A DNA stretch of 64,000 nucleotides from Parietaria judaica (GCA_954871525.1 OX940864.1:14936001-15000000), one strand, 5' to 3'. Counted from the first letter of the stretch, positions 11,302 to 25,040 are shown. Notes: generated by a model from the letters alone, not told the origin. Translations and numbers: made by a program.

Positions 11302-14300
11302 TTCCTACCTGAATTCCTGCCCAACCCTTGGCGGAATCTTGATTAGCCGAGTCGGACTCGTTGGCCCAGCCCCACAGGACCCGCCGCTTCTTGGACGGGT
11401 CGAAGAACGACTTGGACGCGTAGAAGTTGCCGTAGTCGTAACGTAGCCCTTCCCACCCGTCAACCAACGAAGGGTCTGGGATGAACCGGTCCGTCTCATG
11501 TGAGTACGTCCCAACGGTGTAGTAGTCGTATCGGGTCAAGTCGAGGCTGACTTTCAACACGTGCTTGACGTCGTCCCCGTTGACCGACCAGTCGAGTCCG
11601 TTCGAGTGTGCTACTGAGACGGGGAAAAAGTCGGGGCACTCCCACATGCCTGTGTCAGCCTTGGAGTGGACCGGGTGCTTGGCCTTGACCCACTTCACAA
11701 AGTCCCTGCTCCGGTAGAGATGGGCAATGCCCCGGTTATTGTGGCGCCCACCCACCAGGATCCGCCAGTGGCCGTCGTCGCTCCACCACGCGGTCGTCGG
11801 GTCGCGGAAGGCGCTTGCATTCTCCCCGTGGCTCGGGAAAATGAATGGGTTTCCCTCGGGTTTGACCCACTCCCGGAGGAACGGGTCAGAGGTGTTCTTG
11901 GGGACAGCATAGTTCTGGACCTGGAGGTTGTCGGGGTCGACGCCCGTGTACATAATGACAGGTTTGCCGCCGGGCAGGACCGTGGCGGAGCCAGACCAGC
12001 AGCCGTTCATGTCGTAGGGCTCCGACGGGTAAAGGGCGGGTTCGAGGGCGGCCCAGTTGATGAGGTCCTTGGAGACGGAGTGGGCCCACACAATGTTGCC
12101 CCACGTAGCGCCTTTCGGGTTGTACTGGTAGAACAAGTGGTAGATCCCTTTGAAGAACATAGGACCTGTTTCACATCAATTTCAGCTAATCAATTATTCA
12201 AAATCAATAATAAATTAATGGAATTTAATTTTTTACATCCACTTTCTTTGTTTGTTTTTAATCCTTAAAAAAAACAGTTATAATATACTTTCTAAGTGTA
12301 AATGGACAGTAACTCTCTATATTTCTAATATCTAATGAATTTCAAAAAAAAAAAAAATCTTAAGATTAACAATTAATAATATATCAATTATTTGAAAATA
12401 TATGGTCGAAGATACACCCTTTATTTTTTTAAATGCTAAAGTATACCGTTTAATGTAAATTGACAAAACTATATTTTATGTTTCTAATATTTAAATAATT
12501 TAAAAAAATCGCCAAATTTATTAATTAGCAATATTTTAGCTTTTTAGAAAATATATGATGTAATTTTTTATTTAAAAAAAGTTATTTTAAAATATAATTC
12601 GAAAATATGGACAAAAGGGCAATTTTGGATTTTGGAGAAAAATAAAATGGTAAGACGTACGGTACAAAAAAATAAAATAAAGTAGATTAAAAGCTAGCTG
12701 TTTTTACAAATCAAGGACATATTACGCAAATAAGTTATGAAATTCGAGGCTTACCGTTAGGATCTGCGTGACATCATTGGATAGTAGTTGAATTCACGAG
12801 TGGACAAGAGAGACACAACACAAGAACATAAGTCAGCAATTTATTTATATAACATAATAATGAAATAACAATAATAATAGTTTGGTACAGTGCAATATTA
12901 TCTATGAGACTATGACATCGACTATCTTAGTAATTTTTATTAATTAAAGCGAAAATAATAAATATTTTTATGCCTGAAAAACAGAATTCTTTTTACTTTC
13001 ATCAGCATATATTCTACATTGGAATAATTGACGAGACAAGGAAAACTATATGTGCTTTATTATGAGAATTTACCAATTTAAAAAGATCATAGTGACGTAG
13101 CCTAAGAATCATTTTTTATATATTTCTCAAAATCATAACTATTACTATTAAATTTGGTGAACTACGAAAATCTAATTAAGAAGAACCGGTTTAAAAACCA
13201 GTTTCTGGGCATATGTCACCTTATTAAGAACCATAAAACTTAGGATCACCTTAGCTAATTAAATTATTAATACTATTAGTTAATTTTTTTCACGATCAAA
13301 TATTAAAATGATTACTTCGTAATTTAATTTCGCGAGATATAAGGGGAAAAGATAAATTATGAATGTGATCATATAATTCAAATAGTGGCGATTTTATAAT
13401 TCAATAAATTCATAAGCTAAGCTTTAAAAGTGGTATAAATAACAATTGTTAGTGTTTAATGATCATAAATACATAAATCAAGATATTATATTTTATAATA
13501 ACAATAGTTTGTGGTTAATGATCACAAGTATACAAGTAGAGATATTATATGTACTCTAAGCTAAGCTTTAAAAGTGGTCTCATGATAATTGTTAGTGTTT
13601 GATGATCATATATTATATATTATAATTTAAGCTTTAAAAGTGGTCGGTCTAATTAACCAATTGCTAGTATTTAATGATAATTAGATAAAAGTGTCTATTT
13701 TTGTGTGGTGGCACCGAGTTCTTTCCTCTTCTTTTTTATTTGTTACGGTGATCATTGGAAAGAAATGCAAAGTGGAATATTACTCAAAAGCCTCCAAATA
13801 TACAAGTACACGTAACGTAACTTTAGTTTCATGTGACAAGCAGCATTAAAAACTTTATGTATTTACATTATATATACATATATTAGGGAAAGTTAGCTTC
13901 TTTTATTTAATTGTTAGCTTCCTAAAATCTAACTTATTAGTATATATTATGTGTGTGTCATATTTTGAAAATATAACATATCATCAAAATAAAAGCAAAT
14001 GTATGATAAAATGTAACAATCATGATACATACATATATAATATGATTCAGTGATGTTATGTACTTTGTTATTAAAAAGAACTTGATATCTTTTATTTTTC
14101 TATGGTAATTATATATAATAAAGAAAAAACAAAGAAACCGTCACACCAGAAACAAAACAATATAATACAAAAGATTAAAACATACTTTCTTGCACATTTA
14201 TCACTGAAAAAGAGTAAAAAGACAATTCTGCTGAGGTAAATAAATTTAAATGTGTAAGATAATTATTTACGTGGCGTAAAGAAAGTGAATATAATTAAAA

Positions 14301-15557
14301 GTTATGATAATACCCATGAAATTTAACTATCCAAAAGAACCAAGAAACTGTCACACCATAAATCAAAACAATATAAAAACAAAAGATTAAAAAATACTTG
14401 CTTGAAAAATTCACTCAAAAGAGCAAAAGACAACAGAGCTGAGGTAGATAAATTTAAATGCGTAAGATAATTATTTGGAGGTTTCTATAACTTAAAAGTT
14501 GCACATGAAAGAAAAATCGGTATTTTTTTTTTTTAAATGCTATGTATGAACACTCTAAAAAGTTACTAGTAAAACGCTATGAAAGTGAAAGAATAAAAGA
14601 ACATAGGAAGTTCAAGCTCTTAGGAAGTCTTCCACGTATTCATCGCACTAATGCAAACAAACAAGGTCATAATTATTTGGATATAATCAAAATGAAAAAC
14701 AGTCAACCCTAGTAAATGCAAAATTTAATGTCAATCGAATAAATACTAATATAAAGTTATTCGTTCAGTAGTATGGTATCATGTCATCTACCCAATGAAG
14801 GGAGAAAAAAAAAATTAAAATATTCAGAGGTAGACAAAAACAAATTAATTAAATCGATACAAAATAATAAAGTTTAAAATAAAGATTTTCTTCATTTAAT
14901 TACTTCTTCTCTCTTGTTCTTATTTTAAAAAAAAAAAGTCAAATCTGAAAATTAAGGTTGCCACATATCCATTAATAAACATGGAAATTAACTAATTGAT
15001 ATCACTAAATGTATTATATGGATAATAACGCATATTTAATCATAATTAAAGAGTTGAGCTGGATTTGTTCAAAATTCGATGTAAGTCAAAATGTCAAATA
15101 TCATGAAACTTTTGAAATATTATCGCTCATTCAGAGGAAAAGAAGAAGCCTATTAAGTTTAACCAATTGAGAATCATTATACATAAAAACAGAAATTGTT
15201 GAAAATAAATTCAAAGAATTACAAATGCGTATATATACAATATTTATATAAAAGCTAATCATATATATCTCTTTATCCCGAGAGAACAAAACGCTTGAAA
15301 AGAGTAAAGAGGGTCTTACGGAAGTGAAAAACGTGATATTAGTTCATAAATACACTCAAGAACAGATACATTATATATAATTATATAATACATATATATC
15401 CAAAAGCAATAAAAGATCGGGAAAAAAAAAATCTTCGAAAGGTGAGCATTTTTTTGTCAATTTATTTTTTATGCCGTGTCGCTCTCAGACATGCAAATTT
15501 ACAGTCACTTCTTAATTAATTCAATCCCAGTTATATTAATATATACATATATATATA

Positions 15558-15591
<34 letters not shown>

Positions 15592-15771
15592 ACCATTGAT
15601 CCAGTGCTTGGGAGGCTGAAAGTGGAAGGCAGTTCTGTGAGTTTGCTCGATTTCTATGGCCTCGATAGAGTCAAACTCAGGGTAAAGCTTGTGAGAAGCT
15701 TCGACCTTCTGATAATGGAGGGTGACACAGACGCACAGAAAGCTAATGACTGAGAGCACGAGAGACTTCAT
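9702..15771 (-). CDS. Cell-wall invertase (acid beta-fructofuranosidase, GH32)
   Basis: Seven exons read leftward: 15771-15594, 12763-12755, 12165-11309, 11229-11071, 10556-10318, 10238-10148, 9890-9702. All junctions are GT-AG and phases agree, giving 573 aa. Residues 1 to about 25 form a hydrophobic signal peptide. Catalytic residues of GH32 are visible: D60 in NDPNG, D184 in FRDP and E238 in WECPD. Proline in WECPD is typical of cell-wall forms, where vacuolar enzymes have valine. The absence of a long membrane-anchored N-terminal propeptide also fits secretion. The enzyme splits sucrose into glucose and fructose in the apoplast, supporting sink unloading. Exon 2 is the 9-nt mini-exon (three codons of NDPNG) conserved in plant acid invertases. 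The start is the only Met before the signal peptide, and a TATA box lies upstream. Confidence 0.95.
11273..11301. repeat. (TA)n microsatellite in invertase intron 3
   Basis: About 29 bp of alternating T and A close to the exon 3 splice donor (exon ends at 11309). Confidence 0.9.
12755..12763 (-). other. 9-nt mini-exon of the invertase
   Basis: The minus strand reads CAG, then ATCCTAACG, then GTAAG. The nine bases complete the codons of the NDPNG active-site motif between exon 1 (ends ATCAATG) and exon 3 (begins GTCCTATG). Phase and motif both demand this exon. Confidence 0.95.
14131..14476. repeat. Pair of imperfect direct repeats in invertase intron 1
   Basis: Copies at 14131-14269 and 14341-14476 share stretches such as gtcacacca, caaaagattaaaa and agataattattt. 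They look like an old local duplication about 210 bp apart. Confidence 0.75.
15561..15588. repeat. (GA)n microsatellite near invertase splice donor
   Basis: About 28 bp of alternating G and A on the plus strand, five bases inside the first intron of the invertase. The transcript therefore has a CU run right after the donor. Confidence 0.9.
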
Positions 15772-15857
15772 TTTCGGAGAAACCCACGAACCCTAATCAC
15801 AAATTATTCAAAGACGTTGATTTGAGTGTTGTGTTCTTCTGGTTTGTACGTAGTTCA

Positions 15858-15867
15858 TTATTTATAG
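15858..15867 (-). promoter_or_regulatory. TATA box of the invertase gene
   Basis: The minus strand reads CTATAAATAATG about 90 bp upstream of the ATG at 15771. This would put the transcript start roughly 30 bp downstream with a short leader. Confidence 0.6.
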
Positions 15868-15871
15868 ATGG

Positions 15872-17086
15872 AAGAAAGCGAGGGACGTGGTAAAATCGTA
15901 GTTTCCAAGCCTCCAAAGCAACTTTCCACGTCAACCCTTCCGTTACAGTCAATATAGAACAAGATAGGAAGGAAAAAATATTACCTCAATATTGTAATTA
16001 AATGGTTAATTAACAGCGGCATAAGTACTAAATATTTTTATTTTAGTGATGACATTGATCGATCTTTTTTTATTGTCAAATTTCTCACTGCCCACTATAT
16101 CGTTACCTTCCAAAATTTTGTCTAAATTTGAATCGATTTAACAAAATTTTAGATGTGCCGTAACGTCTTGCAGATGTATAACTTTTTACAAAATTTAATT
16201 ACTTTTTTTTCTATTAAATGGTAGAAACGGGAATTTAACACTGACTAAATTAAATTTTAAATAGAAGCAAAATGGTTGAAATTATAAAATAAAATAAAAA
16301 TTAAAAGTGGCACAAGTATGGTGTGGGATTACCACTAGCCAAGGCAGGAATTTTGACCGTGAAAAATAAATTCATGTCAAAAATAAAAATATTAGGTATT
16401 TACATTGTCTTAATTTTTTTAATTGCAAAAATATTTAATATAGTCTCGAATTACTGAAAATTGTGTGGATTTTGAGAAAATTAAGTTCGTTCATTTTTCA
16501 AAATTTTAATGCAAAATAAATTGCTTTTTTAAATTCAATTAATATTGTGTTAGTTACTTATTCACCGTATGTAACTCCTTATATTACTCTCATTATGTAA
16601 AGTTTGACTATAATATTACGTCATTAATCTCCTTAATTAAGGTATTTGGATTTGGATTTTCCGTAAAGGGGTGATCTTTTAAGTTTAACCATTTGTAGAA
16701 GAAGGAGAAATGAAAAGACAAACAGTTCTAAAGATTGCATGTTTAGGGGTATCATCGGAAAAACAATAATTTTTTTTATTAAAAACTAAATAAATTCGCG
16801 TGAATGCTCCTTGAATTTTTATGTTGATTCAATTTGTCTTCTTAAATTTAGTGATTTATAGGAATGCCCACTGTACTTTTAAAAAGTAAAATATTACCCC
16901 CTATGTGTTAAAAAGGACAAAAAGTGTCTAACTATTCTCTAACACATAAATGGTGTTGAGTAATTTATTACCGAATAACATCAATATTCTAAAGTATTAT
17001 ACTATTTTGAAGCAATTTTTTACTCAAGTTTTTATTTTTAACGGGGGTGGCATTATTGGTTAAGGTTATAATGCACTCTCGAATTA
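15872..17086. other. Intergenic region upstream of the invertase
   Basis: Invertase promoter and AT-rich spacer. The part around 16800-17000 (accounts of short homopolymers and poorly conserved words) looks like decayed repeat DNA. No gene was recognised. Confidence 0.4.
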
Positions 17087-17097
17087 TTATATATATT

Positions 17098-17314
17098 GGG
17101 AAACTTCATAAAATAACCATCAATATACCACAAATTATATTACTAACCTCCAAGTTTTCATAGTTTTCATAAAATAACCATCGCGTCTTGAAAAATGGAC
17201 AAATTAAGGGTATTTTGGTACATGAAATTTAAAAATGTTATTTTGAGAATTATGAGAACTTGGTGGTTAGTAATAGAATCTGTGGTATATTGAGAGTTAT
17301 TTTATGAAGTTTTC
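17098..17314. mobile_element. Foldback MITE, 217 bp (Mutator-like target duplication)
   Basis: The two ends (17098-17163 and 17252-17314) are inverted copies of about 64 bp, sharing acttcataaaataac and caatataccaca. The element is flanked on both sides by ttatatatatt (17087-17097 and 17315-17325). The exact duplication is 9-11 bp, blurred by the AT repeat. Non-coding. Confidence 0.8.
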
Positions 17315-17325
17315 TTATATATATT

Positions 17326-18610
17326 TAGTGTAAGAACAGTTGACACTATTAGCGAGTTTACATATATAAAGGAGGTACGCATTTGCGTCCCGTAAAGTTT
17401 AAACATATGACCTCTTGAAGAGGTATGTAGTGGATTTATCACTAGACCAAACAAGTTTGGTTGTGACTCGAGTTCTTTAAGAACCCTTAAAGTGAAAGCC
17501 TTACAAGATTAAAAATACTCTGAAACAAATAATGCAATACACACAAGTTGAAGACTTTCTCATTTTGTAAACTGTATGAATATGCTATTTTTTTTAAAGT
17601 ACCGACACTACTGCTTAAAACTAAAGTTTAAGTGGCAAACTAAATATGCAAACTTTCAAAGTGGCATTATTAACGAGTTGCATTTTATCATGGGGATGCA
17701 TTTAACAAGTGGTTTATTATAAACATCATTTCAATGCAATTATTAGGACCTTATAAACCTGATTTATGTATAAATAAACTCATTTATAAAGTTATGCAAG
17801 GTTTTATGTATATTAATTAAATGGGATAAAAATGTATAGAAATGGGAAGAAAATCTTTGAGCATGTAAAAGTAAAATCAAGGCTCAAGAGCCTTCAAATT
17901 TCTGTAAGCCATTATCTAGTGACTAGTGGTAAAAAAAGATTACCACTAGAAATTAATTTATGGTTATCCTTTATGCATAGTGGAATTTTCACTTTTCTTT
18001 ATGTCAATTATATTTCTCATAATGTTATAAAAAAAAATATTAAAAGAAAGGTCTAATGTTAAAGCACTAGGGATACTTTTTTATACTAACCTTAAATACC
18101 ATAATACTTTATTTAATTCTTATTGGGATGCCCCTTGTAATTTAGCTCACGCGTGCACTTTGTCCTCTAAATTTTATTTATTTTTAATAAAAACACCCCA
18201 TTCTACAGATATTATATTGCGTCATTTACGTTAAAAATATCAGAAAATATTAATACTATTGCACAACAGTACACGGCTTGTTTATTAGTAATTTTTTCAA
18301 TTTTATAATCTTTTTAAAATTGTATTTTACTTTTAACCTTTTCTTTGAGAAGTACTAGACTTCTTAAATAATTCACAATAATCTCATAACTTACCATATT
18401 TATCATGTTTCGTAACTAATGTATAAAATTCTCTCGAATAAGCATATGTTAGAGTAGACACAAATTAATAGTTTTAGTAATTTTATCTGTACGGGAAAAG
18501 TGCAACTATATATAGTACAAATTTCGGAGGATATTATTGCTAAAAATTAAAATTCAAGGGTAAAAGCACACCAATATAGAAAATTAAAGGGAAATTACTG
18601 TTAATTGCTC

Positions 18611-18653
<43 letters not shown>

Positions 18654-19118
18654 CTGAAGGGAAAACGAAGAAAAAGTTAACTACCTTACCTAACTCCATT
18701 AAGTATGTAGTGGGAAAATTAATAAGAAATTTAAATTATTTTACCGCGGAGAATATAATTAATTAAGAGGGAAAAGGTTAAGATAATAATTATTTTTCAT
18801 GATAATAATCATTTAGGATGTATAAAAAGTATAGAAAAAATAAAATTTGTGTTATCTTAGTATGATTGCCTTAATCTTCCGAGTTCTTAATACAATACGT
18901 TGTACATAAACAACTCATACGTGACACGTGCTACAAAAAAAAGTTTTGATGATAAATTATTTTATGGTAAATTTTTTAATATAAGATGTTCAAATGTGAC
19001 ACGTATGAATATAATATTTATTAATCACTTAGTATATAATATAATATAATATATAAAAAAAAATTATCCAACAACCCTCAGTGCTTTAAGTTGGTAACTG
19101 TACTTATATGTCTGTTCT
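17326..19118. other. AT-rich intergenic region
   Basis: No gene recognised. It contains a long (TA)n run near 18610-18651. The part 18125-18600 has weakly inverted ends and may be a decayed MITE, but I could not fix its edges. Confidence 0.4.
18610..18651. repeat. (TA)n microsatellite
   Basis: About 42 bp of alternating T and A in intergenic sequence. Confidence 0.9.
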
Positions 19119-19126
19119 GTTTTATA

Positions 19127-20013
19127 CAAGGATCAAAATGCCGTTTTGGCCGATAAATCGTTTGCCGTTATCGATGGATTAATCGTTTGCCGATGGATTT
19201 ATCGACGGAAAACTTATAAAAATTATCGTTTGCCGTTATCGAAACTTATCGAACTTATCGATGGATTAATCGTTTATCGATGGATTTATCGATGGAAAAC
19301 CTATAAAAAAAATTTCACACATTTTACACTAAAAACATAACATAAAATACTAATGTCACAAAATATAAACATAAAAGTCTCATACAAATAATAATATATA
19401 AGCCACAAACCAAGTCTCATACTAATGTAACTAGCTCAAATCAACAATTTCCGAAACATATGTACTTTTGCCACAATGATATCACAATTCAGAAAAACTT
19501 CAAATTAAAAAAGAATTATGCAAACCGATTAATTTTAAAATTATATACAATTTTATAAAACGAAATTACACCAAAATATTCGAGTAACTAGCTCAAATCA
19601 ACAATTTCCAAAACATATGTACTTTTGCCACAATGATATCACAATTCAGAAAAACTTCAAATTAAAAAAAAAATTATGCAAACCGATTAGTTTTAAAATT
19701 ATATACAATTTTATAAAACGAAATTACACCAAAATATTCGAGTAACTAACTCAAATCAACAATTTCCGAAACATATGTACTTTTGCCACAATGATATCAA
19801 AATTTTCGAACTTACCCAAATTTGGACGAAAAGTCCTCCGATTATCGTTATTTTGCTCTTGAAAAGTTGCAGCGATAAGTACCAAAGTTTTCGGTTCGAA
19901 AAATTTCGAAAAGTATAAAACGGCAACGATTACTAGAGATAAGTTACCGAGAACACCATTTCTTCGATTTATCGAACGATAATCGCTCGATTTTCGCGAT
20001 TTTCGGAACCCTG
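19127..20013. mobile_element. hAT-like non-autonomous element, CGATAA-rich
   Basis: The left end is CAAGGATCAAAAT and the inverted right end is CAGGGTTCCGAAAAT, similar terminal repeats. The flanking 8 bp are gttttata (19119-19126) and gttttatg (20014-20021), seven of eight the same, as expected for hAT. The subterminal parts are dense in cgataa, tcgat and related words. The middle is a 157-bp tandem repeat. No transposase frame. Confidence 0.7.
19431..19798. repeat. 157-bp tandem repeat, about 2.3 copies
   Basis: Units start at 19431, 19588 and 19746 with ctagctcaaatcaac or a one-base variant. The first two are nearly identical over the full unit; the third stops near atgatatca at about 19798. 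It lies inside the 19127-20013 element. Confidence 0.92.
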
Positions 20014-20021
20014 GTTTTATG

Positions 20022-22407
20022 CATATAAATTACACGTAAATGTCTACATGGCAAAAAGTCAAACACCAAAGTTAATGTAAAAGGGTAGGTACTGCAGAGA
20101 GTCAACTTGTCTGCATGGATGGCAGGCTTCTTGTAACGTAAAATTACAGTTGAAATCTCTCAAGTATATAAATATTTACTTTTGTAAATTTTTTATTTTC
20201 CATATGGATAATGGAAGTGTAACGTAGCGGAAGCCCGGAGAAACGTAACAAATTTTCGTTGCAAAGCATTGTCTCTAGATGTAGAGATATATCGTCAAGT
20301 GTTGGTTCCCACTACGTAAATCGCTGCCAAAACACGTTTAAGAAACGACTCACAAATATGATCACCACAGTCGCACAACACACAGTATATAATATATATA
20401 CGTCAACACACATGCACACTGAAAGATAGAAACACCACTCTGTGTATATATGATATATAATATATATGTATAGTGATGAAAGTGATCGTGCACAGAGAAT
20501 GAAAATAGAGAGAAATGGCTATAAGCTTGGGAGAATAATATCGACTATATTAATGGAGTTAATAACAAATGTGGCTACAACAAGTATTTATAAGCAAGTA
20601 AAGAAACCCTAGGTCACTAGCTAATCTGCGTCAACAAACCCTGATGAATAGCACTTAGCTTAACAACCTAAGACCAAGTAATTAAATCTTGGAATAAAAT
20701 AAACGTGCGACAAAACAATAAAAATGCTCTTGACCAAGTCAGAGCTTATAAGTCTCACATCAAGACCCTCGATTCAGTACATTGTCCCGATTATGACATT
20801 TAAGTTAAGAGTTGCGGATAGACCGTACGCGAGCGCTTTTCAAAACGCGAATGAAAAAAATGCAAACGTTTGTAGATTAGGCCTCATCAAAAAATACTAT
20901 ACCTATATTTTAAGGGCAATCAATTTTTGGATGCCCTCCAGCTCTGTAAAACACCCTTTGGCTTTTGGGGTATCAACACAAAAAATATTCTTTCGAGAAA
21001 ACTCACAAAAATTTAATAGAAGGGCTAAATTTAGATACAATTTCAAAGTTTAGACATGTCATAGAAACATTTTACAAAATGATACGCCAAATAAAGACAA
21101 AAGAGTAAGTTGGAGGCTTTCACAATTGATCGACATATTTGTAATTTATGCACGCGTTTTTCTATATTACACCCCAAAACGTAAATATGATCGATCTTAT
21201 ATGTATCAAATTGACAATTTTTAATTCCAAACAGCCCAGGTGTTCATCAGTTTGATGGAAATATCCAAGAAACTAGTCCATACCTTGTTTTCTTATCTTT
21301 TTGCTTTTAATATCTTGTATTTGTAACGTGTAATAATCAAACATAATAAACAATTCGTAGCAGGTGGGGCTTCCTATAATCCTGTATGATGTGGCTCAAG
21401 ATGTGGAGGACGCGTGGCATTTAACGTCCAGTTGACAAAATTGTAACGGTGGGGACTTTTGCTACAGAAATTGTGGTGACATAACTGAAATTAAACAAAA
21501 CTTAATCTTTTTTTTCTTTGCACATATTATCTAATTATAAGAAATTGAACATCATGAAATTAATTTTGTGTCGAGGTAAAATTAACTTCTATTAAAAATA
21601 AAAATAAAAACCCTTGTTATAGATGTATTACGAAGAATTTAGGTTGGAACATGGTGTAGATTTTTCAATGAAACACAAGTATTTCTAAAAAAGACAAAAT
21701 AAAATACAGACGCGTAATTGACTTAAATTAAATGCTTAATCTGCCCCATAATTTATGGATCCAATGAAAATGTAAGCCCTAAAACTAATTTTATCCATTT
21801 CTATCATAGTGGAGATAATAGATCAAACCGAGTAGATTTTCGAATTCTTAGCTATATATTTTTTTTAATTGGCAATAAAAGGATAAAAAAATATATACTT
21901 TTTTTTTCATCATGTTCACTGTTCAGCATAGACTAGAGCCTTAAGAAAATAAAAGTAGAAAAACTATTTAAATATTTTAAACGACAAGCATACGACAGAA
22001 ATATTTTACATAAACTAATTTGAGCAACTGAAACAAAAGATGACATTTTTAATTTACTTTTTTTTTTTTTAAATGTTACTCATTATGTTATTTTTTACAA
22101 TGTATATCTTCATATAAAGTTTAAGGGTTTACCCCTAATTACTCTAAATATTAACTAAAACCCCATTTCAGGGTTTATTTTTCTCATATATTTTTTCAAC
22201 TATTTAAAAAAATTAAAAGATATAATATATATATTGTTTATCATATTTTCTTCTTTTTCCGTATTTTGCAAAGGACTTTGTGTGGGACTATAGGAAATAA
22301 CGGAACAAACTCGTACTATAGATGCTAAGTTAGAAATACAAAGTCAAAGCAATAGTAAGAAAATAAAACATAAAATGAGAAACTTCCACGTGGATTTGTA
22401 ACGAAAA
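20022..22407. other. AT-rich intergenic region
   Basis: No gene recognised. The open stretch at 20724-21053 has no recognisable domain. The segment around 20220-20640 is more complex in composition and might be part of an old element, but no ends or homology could be fixed. Confidence 0.4.
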
Positions 22408-22882
22408 TCTATATATATATAAAAGCAAAATCTACTTGCAATTAATTGATAGTCTAAGAAACTCAAGAATTGTGAATCCTACAATTCTAAATTTTTAACA
22501 TTTTATAATTTTTTTAAATAAGAAATTAGGATAAAGTGCTCTCATTGGTTACTATTTATCATAACTATTAGTGCAACTTAATTACAAATTTATATATTAT
22601 GTAACATACAAGAATATTAAAAGACCAGATTGTAAACACACAAAAAAAAATCACTCTGAAAATTAACTTTATTTCCTTCATATTTTCACTCCATGAAACG
22701 CTTTTCATTTGTTTCATTAATTATTATCACAAGCCAATAAAGTAATATTACTACAAACTTGAATTCCAAGAACCTTGAGAAACTGATGCCAACTTAATAC
22801 ACCATATATGAATCGGTATGGAGCTTAAAAGGTTTTACATAACAACCACGCACACTGACACACCCCACACACACACACATAT

Positions 22883-22883
22883 A

Positions 22884-22922
<39 letters not shown>
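22883..22922. repeat. (TA)n microsatellite in the Helitron
   Basis: About 40 bp of TA repeats just after a short CA run (22865-22879). Confidence 0.88.
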
Positions 22923-22926
<4 letters not shown>

Positions 22927-25040
22927 GTCACCTAAAGGCAGTATATAATTGATTTGATATATTGACTCACAATCTCATTTAGTTAATGATATAATCAGAG
23001 TTACAAATTTAAGCTTTATTATATATGTAAGTTATCAAGGTACAATAACTGTTGACCTTACTCTCTTGATGGTATTTATTAAAACAATTATCTCTATAAA
23101 TGCGTAATAAATCTCTACGTTTCATTAAAAATCAACAACCATATATATGTATATATAAAAAGAGGAGAGGGTGGCTGGAGGTTTGCAACGCTTGATCTTG
23201 GTTTTTTTTTTTCCTTCCCAATTTTCTTTATTTATCGTACTAATATTTGGTTTATCGTTATTTTTTCCAATGCATATCAACAATTCATTTTTAGGGTGGC
23301 AGCTTTAACGCTCTTATTCTCTATCCTTCAAATATTGATTTATATAGAATTCGTATATGATCAATTTAGTCGGCGATTGATCTACTCCGATTGCAACCAG
23401 CTTTTTTTCGGTGAGAATCCCCAGGCAAGTATTTTTAGTTTATATACATATATTTTCTCTTCTTCAAATATTTAAATTATTAAAAGATTATGTCTTCCTC
23501 AATTTCGATGATGCAATATCTTACGTGTAATTTAGATGGTTAAGGTTCTCCTTGAGCAATATCTTCCGTGCATTTATTTTGTTTTAATTTCTATATTTAT
23601 AAATTCACCGACTCTATTATTTATGAATTTGACGTACTGTTAACATTGAAATTGTATAATGTATTTGTTTTATTTGGACTTTTTTTTTTTTTTTGCTAAG
23701 AGAGATTATGTCTTTCTTTCTCATTTCTTAAGGGATGGTTTCAGGTTGACGATTTCGAGGATGCTTTGACAGTCACATAAGTTTGTTGAGAGTGGAACTT
23801 GTAATAAATGGTTAAGGTTCTCTTTGAGCAATATCTTACGATACGGTTTATATGGAAAGCAACGACCCATCTAATATTAGTGTGTTTTAATATCGTGTTG
23901 CTTTTAACGTTGCATATGGTTAGTGCTTTGTTTATTAAGTGACTTTTAATGATGTATTGGATTGAAATCAAATTTATGATCATGATTTTTTTTTCATATA
24001 AGAAGATTATTTGGTGATTTGCTTAACACGCACAGCTTCTTGCGGCACTGGAAGTTGGTGGAAAAAGAAATCTATATGTGTGTTTTAATGTTATCCCTTA
24101 TTAATATTCCTTTTTTATTATTAATATTCATTTATTGAATTAAAATTTAGTGATATCTTTTTGGCCTTGTATTATTATTTGGTAATTATATCATAGAAAT
24201 TTCGGAGACAGTAAAAAAAAAGTCATTATAATGTGATCTAAATTATTTTACAACTTTAATTCTAAATGCATATTTATTTTTCTTGGTTCCTTAGAAAAAA
24301 AAAATATAGAAGCACGAGACTACGTTTTTTATTTGTCAGATTAAAATCTTTCAAAAATTGCATGAAAGAGTTGTTGCCTGGTGCTAGAGATTAACAAGCT
24401 GATAACACATATTAAATTTTTATATATATCACGGTTTTTTCTATTGAAATTGTTTTATATTCCTCCTATCTTTTTTTTTTTCTAATCCATTATTATTGTT
24501 TAAGTTTTTACAATTCGGTGTATAAAGGTAATATGTGAAGGGAAAATGCTCAAAATTAATTATTTGGCTGAATCGACTATCATTGGTATATTTCTTATAT
24601 TTTGGAGACAATAATTAAGTAAGAGATTGATTTTAATGTTTCACTAACACGAGTAAAATAAAATTACACTATAGTCCGAAAAATTAAGAAAATTAATCAA
24701 AGAACTAAGAAGTTAATAAGGACTATTTAAAAAGATAAAAAATAACGAAGACACCAACTAATTTTAAAGTTTACTTCATGAATACACTTTGTCGTTTAAA
24801 ATATAATTTCTTTAGTTTTAGTTAGCCTTTGAATTCAACATTTTTCCTTAATCAATTTTCGGCACTCTTTATGCTTAGTAGATTAATTGCGGAATGATAT
24901 TTATGTCAACTATTAATTTTTAACTTTTTCTAATTACATATAGCAATATAATATTGGAACAATTGATGAGTTTGATACTGATATATGTTTTTGAATTACG
25001 AGAAAAATAAATGAAATAATTTATTCAATATTTTTAACGC

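Larger units (their letters stand above)
12764..15593 (-). other. Large first intron of the invertase
   Basis: A 2830-bp AT-rich intron. It holds imperfect direct repeats (14131-14269 with 14341-14476) and three copies of a word like aagctttaaaagtggt near 13420, 13563 and 13629. No gene is seen inside. Its donor GTCAGT lies just beyond a GA repeat. Confidence 0.8.

Noticed and set aside
18125..18600. Possible MITE with weakly similar inverted ends
   Set aside because: Pairing is too poor and no flanking duplication could be found, so it is only mentioned in the region note.
20724..21053. 109-codon open frame in the intergenic region
   Set aside because: No domain or conserved pattern; expected by chance in a region of this size.
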